Source: Glycomyces salinus
Lineage (GTDB): Bacteria > Actinomycetota > Actinomycetes > Mycobacteriales > Micromonosporaceae
DNA: 64,000 nucleotides
Assembly (NCBI RefSeq): GCF_016428645.1
Contig: NZ_JAELXW010000008.1
Location: 62,001 to 126,000 of the forward strand
Direction: 5' to 3'
Shown: positions 1 to 8,604 of the stretch, piece after piece
Position numbering within the stretch: the first letter of the stretch is position 1
Layout: each line of letters opens with the position of its first letter
Translations under genes and position numbers: made by a program
Notes under the pieces: generated by a model
Seen by the model: only the letters and a program-made list of their open reading frames with translations
Databases searched by the model: none
What the model was told of the DNA's origin: nothing

Positions 1-368
1 CGGAACAGACGGCCCATGCCGGCCTCGTCCAGGCTCACCGAGGGATAGTGCTCGGAGTAGGTGCCCTCCAGCCAGGTGTTGGCCACCAGCGCCGGACCGC
101 CGTGGCCTGGCCCGGTGATGTAGATTGTGCTCAGGTCGCGCTCGACGATGCACCGGTTCAGGTGCGCGTAGATCAGGTTCAGCCCGGGACTGGTGCCCCA
201 GTGGCCGAGGAGGCGCGGCTTGACGTGCTCGGCCCGCAGCGGCTCGCGCAGGAGCGGGTTGTCGAGCAGATAGATCTGACCGACGGTGAGGTAGTTCGCG
301 GCACGCCAATAGGCGTCGATCCAGCGCAACTGCGCGTCGGTGAGCGATTCGGGGAGCGTCTGCTTCAT
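1..368 (-). CDS. xfp: Phosphoketolase, N-terminal part (truncated by window edge)
   Basis: The reverse-strand product starts [20 protein letters not shown] and continues with a [10 protein letters not shown] segment and [14 protein letters not shown], the thiamine-diphosphate-binding signature region of xylulose-5-phosphate/fructose-6-phosphate phosphoketolases. These enzymes split the sugar phosphate with inorganic phosphate to acetyl phosphate plus a shorter aldose phosphate. Only the first ~122 residues lie in the window; the family is about 800 residues long. The ATG at 368 is the natural start because family members begin just before the [14 protein letters not shown] segment. A DosR-like box lies 68-81 bases upstream, which suggests hypoxic induction of this acetyl-phosphate-yielding route (inference). 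Confidence 0.93.
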   Translation of the reverse strand, partial: MKQTLPESLTDAQLRWIDAYWRAANYLTVGQIYLLDNPLLREPLRAEHVKPRLLGHWGTSPGLNLIYAHLNRCIVERDLSTIYITGPGHGGPALVANTWLEGTYSEHYPSVSLDEAGMGRLF

Positions 369-435
369 GTTCGTCCTTGCGGTTGGGTGGTCTCGGGACT
401 ACTTTCAGCGTCACCGCTTCGGCGCCCCGGAGGGA

Positions 436-449
436 GGGCCGAAGGTCCC
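436..449. promoter_or_regulatory. DosR/DevR-like box between phosphoketolase and devS
   Basis: On the minus strand this reads GGGACCTTCGGCCC, matching the mycobacterial DosR consensus GGGACTWWWGTCCC except at two positions. It sits 68 bases before the phosphoketolase start and 73 bases before the kinase start, so it could serve both. A second partial half-site, GGGACTACTTTCAGC, lies at 395-409. Confidence 0.65.
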
Positions 450-521
450 GTCCCGGCGGGCACAACGGCGAACCGCCGCATCGGACATCGGTCGGTGCCC
501 TCGCATCGATACCATCGGTGT

Positions 522-1757
522 ATGGCCTCCACGCCCGAACTCGGACCAAGCGGCTCCGACTTGCCGCACTCGCACCTGCCGGTCGATCAGCTGCTCGCAG
601 AGCTGAGTTCCCGTATCGACGATATCGTGGTTGGCAGGGAGCGGCTTCGCGCGCTGTTGGACGCCGTCATCAGCATCGGCTCCGGCCTGGAGCTGGCCGC
701 GGTCCTCGACCGGATCGTCGCCGCCGCCTGCAAACTCGTCGACGCCCGCTACGGCGCTCTCGGCGTCCTCGACGACTCCGGCGGCCTGGTCGACTTCCGC
801 ACCCACGGCCTGTCGGAGGAGGAGATCGCCGCGCTCGGTGAACCCCCGCGGGGACGGGGCATTCTCGGGCACATCATCGACCATCCCGCACCGCTGCGCC
901 TGAAACGCCTCCAGGACCACCCCGACTCGGTCGGCTTCCCGCCGCATCACCCGCCGATGACGACGTTCCTGGGCGTGCCGATCCTCATCGGCGACAAGGC
1001 GTGGGGCAACCTGTACCTGACCGACAAGCGTGGCGGCGGCGAGTTCACCGAGGACGACATCGCCATGATCAAAGCCCTCGCCGTGTCCGCGGCCGTGGCG
1101 ATCGACAATGCCCGGCTGTATGCCAAACTGGACGCCTCGCAGGTCGAACGCGAGCGCCTGGTGGTCTTCCGCGACCGCGACCGGATCAGTCGCGACCTGC
1201 ACGACCTGGTCATCCAACGACTGTTCGCCACCGGGCTCCGACTCCAAGGAGCCCTGCACCTGATCGAGCAGCCCGAGGCGGTTACTCGCGTCAACGCCGC
1301 CGTCGACGAGATCGACAGCGCCATCGGGGACCTGCGGGCGGCGATCTTCAGCCTCCACACCGACGCCGAGACCGACCTGTCCACGACCGTGCGCGGACTG
1401 ATCGGCGTGGTGCGCCACCAGCTCGGATTCTCCCCGAAAGTCCAATTCAACGGCCAGGTCGACAGTGCCGTGGACGAGGCGACCCGCATCGAGGCCCTGG
1501 CCGTCCTCCGCGAAGCGCTCAGCAACGCCGCCCGCCATGCGGCGGCGACGCACGTCGACGTCGAGCTGACCGTCGAGGACGGCATGCTCACCGTGCGCGT
1601 CGCCGACGACGGCCGCGGCATCCCCGAGCACGCGCAGCGCCGCGGCCTGGCCAATCTCGCCGCCCGAGCCGAGACCCTGGGAGGCGAGTTCAAGACCGAG
1701 GGGCGCGAGCCGAACGGCACCGTGCTCCAATGGAGCGTCCCTTTGGGGAATGCCTAG
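522..1757 (+). CDS. devS: DevS/DosS-like GAF sensor histidine kinase with single haem-type GAF
   Basis: 411-residue soluble sensor kinase. Residues ~50-195 form one GAF domain that resembles GAF-A of mycobacterial DevS/DosT, including the GFPPHHPPM segment. The His of HPPM (residue 143) corresponds to what I take to be the haem-ligating position. The HisKA_3 dimerisation/phosphoacceptor helix follows (RDRDRISRDLHDLVIQRLF, His227), then a HATPase domain with NAARHA and DDGRGIP motifs. Mycobacterial DevS has two GAF domains; the second is absent here. The start is ATG 522, because the open frame upstream lies in the promoter region. The stop overlaps the convergent devR stop by three bases (CTAG). 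The likely role is sensing O2, NO or redox state and phosphorylating the adjacent DevR-like regulator. Confidence 0.9.
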   Translation: MASTPELGPSGSDLPHSHLPVDQLLAELSSRIDDIVVGRERLRALLDAVISIGSGLELAAVLDRIVAAACKLVDARYGALGVLDDSGGLVDFRTHGLSEEEIAALGEPPRGRGILGHIIDHPAPLRLKRLQDHPDSVGFPPHHPPMTTFLGVPILIGDKAWGNLYLTDKRGGGEFTEDDIAMIKALAVSAAVAIDNARLYAKLDASQVERERLVVFRDRDRISRDLHDLVIQRLFATGLRLQGALHLIEQPEAVTRVNAAVDEIDSAIGDLRAAIFSLHTDAETDLSTTVRGLIGVVRHQLGFSPKVQFNGQVDSAVDEATRIEALAVLREALSNAARHAAATHVDVELTVEDGMLTVRVADDGRGIPEHAQRRGLANLAARAETLGGEFKTEGREPNGTVLQWSVPLGNA

Positions 1758-2395
1758 GCGAACAACCGGCTGGCCAGCACCGCCGCCTGCGTACGGCGTT
1801 TGAGGTCGAGTTTGGCGAGGATGTGCGTGACGTAGTTCTTCACGGTCTTCTCTGCCAGGTGCATCCGCTCGGCGATCTCCCGGTTGGACAGGCCCTGGCC
1901 GATGAGCTCGAGGACGTTCCGCTCCCGCTCGGTCAGCGCCTCGAGTTCCGGAGACTTCGGGGCGCCGTGCCGCAGCCGCTCCAGCACCGCACCGGTGACT
2001 CTCGGGTCGAGCAGCGAGGCGCCCGCGGCCACCTTGCGGACGGCGTCGACCAAGTCGTTGCCTCGGACCTGCTTGAGCAGGAATCCCGCGGCTCCCGCCT
2101 CGATGGCCGCGAACAAGATCTCATCGTCTTCGTAAGAGGTCAGCACCAGCACCGCGATCGAGTCGTCCGCCTGTTTGACCTCTCGGCAGACGTCGATGCC
2201 GCTGCCGTCCGGCAGCCGGGCGTCGACCACGACCACGTCGGGCCGGGCGGCCGGAATCCGCCGCAGCGCCTCCGCGACCAGGGCGGCTTCGCCGACAACT
2301 TCGATATCCCCGTCGCGTTCCAACATCTCGCACAGGCCCCTGCGGACGACCTCGTGGTCGTCCAGGAGGAACACGCGCGTATCAGGTGAGTTCAT
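1754..2395 (-). CDS. devR: DevR/DosR-like NarL-family response regulator
   Basis: 213-residue response regulator. The receiver domain has LLDDH near the N-terminus, phosphoacceptor Asp58 (VVVVDARLPDGSG) and Lys108. A LuxR/NarL helix-turn-helix occupies residues ~150-213. Its recognition segment AEKTVKNYV and the following LAKL..RRTQAAV match mycobacterial DosR, whose contact residues for the GGGAC half-site lie there. This supports the many GGGACC boxes in the window being its targets. The gene is convergent with the kinase and divergent from the acetyltransferase gene. Two boxes sit 59-99 bases upstream of its ATG, consistent with autoregulation. Confidence 0.93.
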   Translation of the reverse strand: MNSPDTRVFLLDDHEVVRRGLCEMLERDGDIEVVGEAALVAEALRRIPAARPDVVVVDARLPDGSGIDVCREVKQADDSIAVLVLTSYEDDEILFAAIEAGAAGFLLKQVRGNDLVDAVRKVAAGASLLDPRVTGAVLERLRHGAPKSPELEALTERERNVLELIGQGLSNREIAERMHLAEKTVKNYVTHILAKLDLKRRTQAAVLASRLFA

Positions 2396-2453
2396 TCCTC
2401 CAGTATCGCCGCGATCGGTGCGAAGTCCACCGCCCTGGAGGTCCGCACCGACC

Positions 2454-2494
2454 GGGACCTTCGTCCCGACCTCCCGATCCGGGACCTATGACCC
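2454..2494. promoter_or_regulatory. Tandem DosR-like boxes in devR/pat divergent promoter
   Basis: GGGACCTTCGTCCC (2454-2467) and GGGACCTATGACCC (2481-2494) are two near-perfect copies of the DosR box, spaced 27 bases centre to centre (about 2.5 helical turns). They lie between the devR start (2395) and the acetyltransferase start (2611). Mycobacterial DosR also often binds tandem boxes cooperatively. Confidence 0.8.
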
Positions 2495-2610
2495 GGCCGT
2501 CGACGGCGTTCGGCACTGTCCCGCCAAGGCCCTCGCGGCGGATCGTGGTCTCAGGGCGCGGATCCGGTGAGATCCGCGGCCCGCACACCCCGCTTCGACG
2601 AGGAGTCAAC

Positions 2611-5292
2611 ATGACCGTTCAATCCCCCAGGCCGGCCGATGCGCTGGCCGCCGACGGCCGGATCGTCCGCATCCGGCCGGTCACCTCCGACGATGTCCCC
2701 GACCTGATCGCCATGCACGACGCCTGCACCGTGTCGGACCTGCGGCAGCGGTTCTTCGGCACCGGCCGCGGCGTCGTCGGCGTCGAGGTGGGACGCCTGG
2801 TCCACCTCAACACGGCCGGCAGCGGTCTGGCCGTGGTGGCCGTCGACGACGGAATCCCGATCGGCGCGGCTTCATTCGAGATCCTTCCCGACCGACCCGA
2901 GCGCGCCGAGTTCGGGCTCCTCGTCTGCGCCGCCCACCAGCACCGCGGCATCGGGACCCTGCTGCTCGAGCATCTCGCCCGCGCCGCGGTCGCCTCCGGC
3001 GTCAAGGAGCTGTCCGGGCAGGTCCTCGGCGGCAACATCGCCATGCTGCGCCTGGCAAGGAGCCTCGCTCCCGGTGTTCCGATGCCGTTCAGGGACGGCG
3101 TGGTCGACGTGGTCCTCTCGACCGATTTCGACCAAGCGTTCACTGAAGGCATCGAGCAGCGCGAACGAGCCGCCGAGCGCTTGTCGCTCCAGCCGCTGCT
3201 GGAGCCTCGTTCGGTGGCCGTGGTCGGCGCCAGCCGCTCCGGAACCGGAATCGGCCATGAGATCCTGCGGTCGATCGCCGACCACGACTTCAATGGACCG
3301 GTCTACCCGGTTAACTCCGCGGCCACCGAACTGGCCGGCATGACCGCGTATCCGTCGTTGGCGAGTCTGCCCGAACCGGTCGATCTCGTCATCATCGCGG
3401 TCCCGGCCCGAGCGGTCGCCGGTGTCGTCCACGAGGCCGGGACCGCCGGAGCGCGGGCCGCGGTCGTCGTCAGCTCCGGGTTCGCCGAGATCGGCGACGC
3501 GGAGGCGCAGGCCGAGCTGGTCCGCATTGCCCGGAACCACGACATGCGCCTGGTCGGCCCCAACTGCCTGGGCATCGTCAACACCGACGACTCGATCCGG
3601 CTGCAGGCGAGCTTCGCGGTCGACGCGCCGACTTCCGGCGGTCTGTGCCTGGCCTCCCAGTCCGGAGCCGTCGGCATCGCCGCGCTCGCCCACGCCAGCC
3701 GCACCGGCCTGGGCGTGCACTCGTTCGTCTCGCTGGGCAACAAGGCCGACGTCTCCGGCAACGACCTGCTCTCCTACTGGTACGACGATCCGCAGTGCAA
3801 GGCGGTGGCCCTGTACCTGGAGTCGTTCGGAAACCCGCGTAAGTTCGCGCGCGTGGCACGTGCGGTGGCCAGGCGCAAGCCGGTCCTGGCCGTCAAGGGC
3901 GGCCGCAGCGACTCGGGCCGCCGCGCCGGGCTTTCGCACACCGCCGCGGCCGCTTCCCCGGACGTCGCCGTCGACAGCCTGTTCGCGCAGGCCGGCGTCA
4001 TCCGCACCGACTCTCTGGAGGCGATGCTGGACACCGCTCGAGTACTGGTCGACCAGCCGTTGCCCGCGGGCCGGCGGATCGGCCTGGTCGGCAACGCCGG
4101 TGGTGTGAACGTCCTGGCCGCCGACGCCGCGGCGTCGAACGCGCTGACCGTGCCGACTCTGAGTAGGGAGACGTGCGACCGCCTGAACGCGTCCGTGGCG
4201 GGCGCGGCCGCGCTGGACAACCCGATCGACTTGGGCGCCGCGGCCTCCCCCAGGGCCTACCTTGAGGCGATCACGATGCTCGGGGCGTCCGGCGAGGTCG
4301 ATGCGCTGGTCGTGGTCTTCGCCGCGACCCGGACCAACGACATCCCGGGGAACCTGGACGCGATGGCCGCGGCGCTCGACGCGCTGCCCGGCCTGCCGGT
4401 CGCGGTGGTCGTACTCGGTCTGGCCGAAGCACCGACCGCTCTCGGCGAGCGGCGCATTCCGGTGTTCGACTTCCCCGAGGACGCGGTTGCCGCGATGGGG
4501 CGGGCCGCCGAATACGCGGCCTGGCGAGAGCGACCCCTGGGCAAGCGCCCCGAGCCGGACGGTGTCGACCGCGACGCGGCCCGCGCGATCGTCGACCGGC
4601 TGCTCGAGCGGGGCGGGGGCTGGCAGTTGTCGGTCGACGCCGTCGAACTGCTGCGGTGCTACGGCATCCCGGTGGTGGCCACCGAGCGTGTCGAGTCCAA
4701 GCGGGAGGCGGTCGCGGCCGCCCGCGCCTTGGGCTATCCGGTGGCGCTCAAGGCCGACGATCCGCGCCTGATCCACAAGACCGACGCCGGAGCGGTCCGT
4801 CTGGGGCTCGGCCACGACGCCGAAGTGCGCTCGTCGTTCCGGGACGTCGCCGCTCTGACCGAGGGCGACGGCGGCGCGATCGTCGTGCAGCCCATGGTGG
4901 AGGCCCAGGTCGAGCTGGTGGCCGGGGTGACCCACGATCCGCTGTTCGGGTCTCTGGTCATGTTCGGCATCGGCGGCGTCCAAACCGACCTGCTGGGCGA
5001 CAAGATCTTCCGGCTGCTGCCGCTGACCGATGTGGATGCCGAATCGATGTGGCGTTCGCTGAAGACCTCGAAATTGCTGACCGGTTTCCGCGGATCGGGG
5101 CCGGTCGACCTGGCCGGACTGACCGACCTGCTCGAGCGCCTGGGACGACTCGCCGAGGACTTCCCCCAGATCGCCGAGCTCGACCTGAACCCGATCATGG
5201 CCGGCCCCGAAGGAGTCCAGGCCGTCGACGTCAAGCTCCGTCTCGCGCACGTCGGCGTCGAACCCGACCCGGTCGCGAGAGTGATGCGCTGA
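2611..5292 (+). CDS. GNAT-fused NDP-forming acyl-CoA synthetase (Pat-like protein lysine acetyltransferase)
   Basis: 893 residues. An N-terminal GNAT domain (~residues 15-165, with GLLVCAAHQHRGIGTLLLEH as acetyl-CoA-binding motif A) is followed by a CoA-binding Rossmann domain (SVAVVGASRSGTGIGHEIL), succinyl-CoA-ligase-like domains (QSGAVGIA; LSHTAAAA around the usual catalytic-His position) and a C-terminal ATP-grasp domain (~670-890). GNAT first is the reverse of Salmonella Pat and matches the actinomycete type, which acetylates and inactivates AMP-forming acetyl-CoA synthetase and other metabolic enzymes. The start is ATG 2611, with GAGGAG seven bases ahead. The two DosR-like boxes upstream suggest acetylation control is switched on in hypoxia (inference). 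Confidence 0.88.
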   Translation: MTVQSPRPADALAADGRIVRIRPVTSDDVPDLIAMHDACTVSDLRQRFFGTGRGVVGVEVGRLVHLNTAGSGLAVVAVDDGIPIGAASFEILPDRPERAEFGLLVCAAHQHRGIGTLLLEHLARAAVASGVKELSGQVLGGNIAMLRLARSLAPGVPMPFRDGVVDVVLSTDFDQAFTEGIEQRERAAERLSLQPLLEPRSVAVVGASRSGTGIGHEILRSIADHDFNGPVYPVNSAATELAGMTAYPSLASLPEPVDLVIIAVPARAVAGVVHEAGTAGARAAVVVSSGFAEIGDAEAQAELVRIARNHDMRLVGPNCLGIVNTDDSIRLQASFAVDAPTSGGLCLASQSGAVGIAALAHASRTGLGVHSFVSLGNKADVSGNDLLSYWYDDPQCKAVALYLESFGNPRKFARVARAVARRKPVLAVKGGRSDSGRRAGLSHTAAAASPDVAVDSLFAQAGVIRTDSLEAMLDTARVLVDQPLPAGRRIGLVGNAGGVNVLAADAAASNALTVPTLSRETCDRLNASVAGAAALDNPIDLGAAASPRAYLEAITMLGASGEVDALVVVFAATRTNDIPGNLDAMAAALDALPGLPVAVVVLGLAEAPTALGERRIPVFDFPEDAVAAMGRAAEYAAWRERPLGKRPEPDGVDRDAARAIVDRLLERGGGWQLSVDAVELLRCYGIPVVATERVESKREAVAAARALGYPVALKADDPRLIHKTDAGAVRLGLGHDAEVRSSFRDVAALTEGDGGAIVVQPMVEAQVELVAGVTHDPLFGSLVMFGIGGVQTDLLGDKIFRLLPLTDVDAESMWRSLKTSKLLTGFRGSGPVDLAGLTDLLERLGRLAEDFPQIAELDLNPIMAGPEGVQAVDVKLRLAHVGVEPDPVARVMR

Positions 5293-5359
5293 GGCGGGGC
5301 CGCCTGCCTCGGGCGAATCCGTGCCGGTATCCGCCGGTATGCGGCAAACCGACCGTAAT

Positions 5360-5390
5360 GCGGCCTTCCCCGAATCGCGGGGAAGGCCGC
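5360..5390. terminator. Intrinsic terminator hairpin after acetyltransferase gene
   Basis: Perfect 13-bp stem (GCGGCCTTCCCCG pairing with CGGGGAAGGCCGC) around a 5-base loop, 68 bases after the stop codon. The T tract is weak, as is usual in high-GC actinobacteria. Confidence 0.75.
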
Positions 5391-5450
5391 TGCCGTGGGG
5401 CGAGATGCGTAGTCGGCGCGTCGTCGGTATCCTGCCGGTGGTCGACAGCG

Positions 5451-5627
5451 CTAGCGCCGCGCGGCGCGCATGAGGGTCGTGAATCCCTCGGTCGTGAGGT
5501 CGAAGATCGGGGAGTCGTCTCCGAGCTTCGAGTCGCGGATCTGGAAGCCCTCGCCGTCGGCGCGGACCTCTACGCAGTTGCCGCCAGCGTTCGCTGACCG
5601 GCTGGACTTGCGCCACTCGGTCTTCAT
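5451..5627 (-). CDS. DUF397 domain protein
   Basis: 58-residue protein beginning MKTEWRKSSRSANAGGNCVE and containing VRADGEGFQIRDSK. These are hallmarks of DUF397, a small actinobacterial family nearly always encoded next to an XRE regulator. Its ATG overlaps the stop of the upstream XRE gene (ATGA), so the pair is translationally coupled. In Streptomyces such pairs (for example BldB-like and WhiJ-like systems) modulate development, with the small protein thought to antagonise the DNA-binding partner; the specific role here is unknown. It carries a tail ending MRAARR. Confidence 0.9.
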   Translation of the reverse strand: MKTEWRKSSRSANAGGNCVEVRADGEGFQIRDSKLGDDSPIFDLTTEGFTTLMRAARR

Positions 5628-6445
5628 CGCAGGTATTCCTCCAGTTCTACTGATTGCCCGTCCCCGACGGTTTCGAACACCGCCTGGTACTGCGACACTA
5701 CGTCACCTTCGACGTAGCGCCCGCCGTCGATGTCCTCGACATAGGCGAAGGGCCGAGCGCCGGTGCTGTCGGGAGGCGTCAGAATCGTAAACGAGCCGGA
5801 CATGGCGGCGTGGAACCCGGTGATCACTCTGATCTCGACCCCCTTCATCGCGTCGACCTTGCGCAGGCGGGCGATCTGGGCGTCCCTCATCGCCGGACGC
5901 GCATCGAGGTAGGCGAGTGCCGCGAGCCCGATCAAGAAGCGCATCTTGGCGGGGCCTCTGCGGCCGAACACGATCTCCTGTCGGCGCGCGCGGAGCTTGC
6001 GGAGGGTCTCGGCGCGCTCGGGTTCGATGGGAGGCAGTGCTTCCTGGACGGTGCGGTGGTACTCGGGGGTCTGGAGCAGCCCGGGGATGTGCTCGAGTTG
6101 AATGTCCTGGATGAGACGCGCGGTCGCCTCGGTCTCGGTTATGACCCTCAAGTCAGGCGGGACGTTGGGACCCTCGAACAGCCCGTCCTGCTTCGCGGCG
6201 AGCGCCAGCGAGGACATGCGGCTCATCTCCTCGGGCGTGGCCCCGACCGCCTCCGCGATCGCCTTGATGCTGATCGGCTTCGGAGCGAACTTGCCCGACT
6301 CCCAACGGCGGTACGTACTCACATTGATCCCGAGTTCGGCGGCGACCTCGGAAGGAGTCTTCCCGGAAGCCTCACGGAGGCGGGTGAGCAGCACGCCCGA
6401 GGCGAGCTTGGCGATCGTAGGCGTCGGTGTACTCGGTGTAGCCAT
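5624..6445 (-). CDS. XRE-family regulator with DUF5753 (WhiJ-like)
   Basis: About 273 residues. The N-terminal helix-turn-helix (residues ~10-70; LTRLREASGKTPSEVAAELG then NVSTYRRWESGK) is followed by the DUF5753 C-terminal domain (LEHIPGLLQTPEYHRTV; RRQEIVFGR). This architecture is typical of actinomycete regulators paired with DUF397 proteins. The start chosen is ATG 6445, preceded by GTGGGG; an in-frame ATG at 6487 is possible but less well placed. The stop overlaps the DUF397 start (ATGA). No DosR-like box precedes it, so it need not belong to the surrounding hypoxia island. Target genes cannot be read from the sequence. Confidence 0.9.
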   Translation of the reverse strand: MATPSTPTPTIAKLASGVLLTRLREASGKTPSEVAAELGINVSTYRRWESGKFAPKPISIKAIAEAVGATPEEMSRMSSLALAAKQDGLFEGPNVPPDLRVITETEATARLIQDIQLEHIPGLLQTPEYHRTVQEALPPIEPERAETLRKLRARRQEIVFGRRGPAKMRFLIGLAALAYLDARPAMRDAQIARLRKVDAMKGVEIRVITGFHAAMSGSFTILTPPDSTGARPFAYVEDIDGGRYVEGDVVSQYQAVFETVGDGQSVELEEYLR

Positions 6446-6533
6446 CCCCACAGTATGTGAATCGTCCGGACGTGAGGCAAGGTCCAACGCGGCAACGCAG
6501 ACCGTGCAAAATGCCGCACATTTTCTGCAGCGG

Positions 6534-7829
6534 CTAGCCCCGCTCCACGGTCAGGAAGTGCGCCGAGCAGGAGATGCAGGGGTCGTAGTTGCGGATCGCC
6601 CGCTCGGCCTCGGCGGTCAGTTCCCCGTCCTCGAGGTCGAGCCAGTCCGCGGCCAGGGTCTTCAGGTCCGCTTCGATGGCAGGCTGGTTCTGCGCCGTGG
6701 GCGAGACGATCTGGGCCTGTTGGATCAGGCCGTTCTCGTCGAGCTTGTAGCGGTGGTAGAGGATGCCGCGGGGTGCCTCGGTCACCCCGTGGCCCTCGCC
6801 GGCCCGCGGCGGGACGTCGACCGCGGGGCGGCGGGGCGGTTCGTACTCTTCCAGGATTCGCATGGCCTCGTCGATCGCGTAGACCACCTCGATCGCGCGA
6901 ACGATGATGCTCTGGAAGGGATTCACGCACCGCTCCCCCAGCCCCGCGGCCCGGGCCGCCTGGCGGGCCAGCGGCGACAGGTTCGCGTAGTTCAGCGAGT
7001 ACCGTGCCAGCGGGCCGCTCAGATACCGGCGTCCCCGGAGGAATGCTTGCAGCGCCGTCGAATGCGGCACCTGGACGCTCTCGATGAAGTCGTTCCAGGC
7101 CGAGGCCGGGAACTCTTCTCTCGAGGCGGTGATCAAGTGGCCCCGTTCGATCGGGTACGTGTCCGGATGGGACATCGCCAGGAGCTCGTGCCCGCAGTCG
7201 TAGTCCGGGAAGTCGAGGGTCGAGGTCCACTCGACGGTCTTGAGAGCCTGGTCAAGAGCCGGCCGGAGCATGCTCTTCAGGTGTTCGAGTTCTTCGGGGG
7301 TCGGGAGGCGGTAGAAGCCGCCGAGCCTGACGTTGACCGGGTGGATCGCCCGGCCGCCCAGGATCTCCATGATGTCGTTGCCGACCTTCTTGAGGGCCAG
7401 GCCGGTCTCGACCAGCTCGCGGTTCGTCTTCGCCAGTTCGATCGCGTCCGGCAGGCCCAGGAAGTCCGGGGCGTGCAGGAGGTAGATGTGGAGCGCGTGG
7501 CTTTCGATCCACTCGCCGCAGTACAGGAGGCGGCGCAGCGCCCATATCGTCTCCGGAACCTGGACTCCGCAGGCGTCCTCGATGGCCTGGCAGCTCGACA
7601 TCTGGTAGGCCACCGGGCAGATGCCGCAGATCCTGGCTGTGATGTCCGGCGGTTCGGTGTACTTGCGTCCGACCAGGAACGCCTCGAAGTAGCGCGGCGG
7701 CTCGTAGATGTTCAGCTCGGCCTCGGCCACCTCGCCGTCGACCACGCGCAGGCGCAGCGCCCCCTCGCCCTCGACTCGGGCCAGTTCGTCGACGGCGACC
7801 AGCCGGTCACTCGCACCCTTATGCGTCAT
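6534..7829 (-). CDS. hyhL: [NiFe] hydrogenase large (catalytic) subunit, group 3b type
   Basis: 431 residues. The two CxxC ligand pairs of the NiFe site are present: RICGICPVAYQ near residue 65 and DPCISCSAH at the extreme C-terminus. After the final His only FLTVERG remains, a seven-residue extension to be removed by the maturation protease, as in the short-tailed group 3b enzymes (sulfhydrogenase/HydA type). Length and neighbours (separate FAD/NAD and Fe-S subunits) support a cytoplasmic NAD(P)-linked bidirectional enzyme. It is the last gene of the operon, and its ATG lies inside the end of the small-subunit gene (11-base overlap). Confidence 0.95.
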   Translation of the reverse strand: MTHKGASDRLVAVDELARVEGEGALRLRVVDGEVAEAELNIYEPPRYFEAFLVGRKYTEPPDITARICGICPVAYQMSSCQAIEDACGVQVPETIWALRRLLYCGEWIESHALHIYLLHAPDFLGLPDAIELAKTNRELVETGLALKKVGNDIMEILGGRAIHPVNVRLGGFYRLPTPEELEHLKSMLRPALDQALKTVEWTSTLDFPDYDCGHELLAMSHPDTYPIERGHLITASREEFPASAWNDFIESVQVPHSTALQAFLRGRRYLSGPLARYSLNYANLSPLARQAARAAGLGERCVNPFQSIIVRAIEVVYAIDEAMRILEEYEPPRRPAVDVPPRAGEGHGVTEAPRGILYHRYKLDENGLIQQAQIVSPTAQNQPAIEADLKTLAADWLDLEDGELTAEAERAIRNYDPCISCSAHFLTVERG

Positions 7830-8604
7830 CGTGGGCCCCTTCCAGGCGGTCTCCGGCCGCCGCCAGTTTCGGCGCGGCGGCGTTGTAGGTGCGCAGCATG
7901 CGCACGATGTCCGGGTCGGCCAGGCCGAGTCGGGACAGGACGGGGATGAGGGCCTCGGGCTGAGCCGAGTCGCTCGGTCCGAAGCAGCCGTAGCAGCCTC
8001 GGTTGTACGAGGGGCAGATCGCCCCGCAGCCCGCCTGCGTTATCGGGCCCAGGCACGGCTCCTTCCCTTCCACGAGGAGGCAGTTGACGCCTCGTTGCTT
8101 GCACTCGTTGCAGACCGCGCCCTTGGGAAGGTCGGGCCTGCGGCCCTTCAGGAGCGCCGAGAGCAGGCCGAGGAGTTGGCGCTTGTCGATCGGGCAGCCG
8201 CGCAGCTCGTAGTCCACGTCCACGTGTGCCGCGATCGGGGCGACCTGCTCCAGGGAGTGCAGGAACTCCGGGTGGGGGTAGATGATCCGCTGGAACTCGT
8301 CCAGGTCGGCGAAGTTGCGCAGGGCCTGGATGCCGCCGCTGGTGGCGCAGGCGCCGATGGCGACGAGGGTTCCGGTCTCCTCGCGGATCCGCTTGATGCG
8401 CTCGGCTTCCGCCGGGGTCGAGATCGAGCCTTCGACCAGGGAGACGTCGAACGGGCCCGGCAGGTCTTTGCGGGTGGCCTCTGGGAAGTGCTTGATCTGC
8501 ACCGCGTCGGCGATCGCCAAGAGTTCGTCCTCGCAGTCGAGGAGGGTGAGTTGGCATCCGTCGCAGGAGGTGAACTTCCAGACGGCCAGCGTCGGCTTTC
8601 CCAT
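7819..8604 (-). CDS. hyhS: [NiFe] hydrogenase small subunit, group 3b type
   Basis: 261 residues, starting [20 protein letters not shown], which supplies the proximal-cluster CxxC. Further Cys residues follow in [25 protein letters not shown] and the Cys-rich block [20 protein letters not shown] followed by CYGCFG. There is no twin-arginine signal, so the enzyme is cytoplasmic, in line with group 3. The ATG overlaps the stop of the FAD-subunit gene (TGATG). It carries electrons from the NiFe site to the Fe-S and flavin subunits encoded just upstream. Confidence 0.95.
   Translation of the reverse strand: MGKPTLAVWKFTSCDGCQLTLLDCEDELLAIADAVQIKHFPEATRKDLPGPFDVSLVEGSISTPAEAERIKRIREETGTLVAIGACATSGGIQALRNFADLDEFQRIIYPHPEFLHSLEQVAPIAAHVDVDYELRGCPIDKRQLLGLLSALLKGRRPDLPKGAVCNECKQRGVNCLLVEGKEPCLGPITQAGCGAICPSYNRGCYGCFGPSDSAQPEALIPVLSRLGLADPDIVRMLRTYNAAAPKLAAAGDRLEGAHDDA

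Noticed and set aside
2872-5616. 914-codon minus-strand open frame opposite the acetyltransferase
   Set aside because: High-GC antisense shadow: Arg/Gly/His-rich with no recognisable motif, and it would cross the terminator at 5360-5390.
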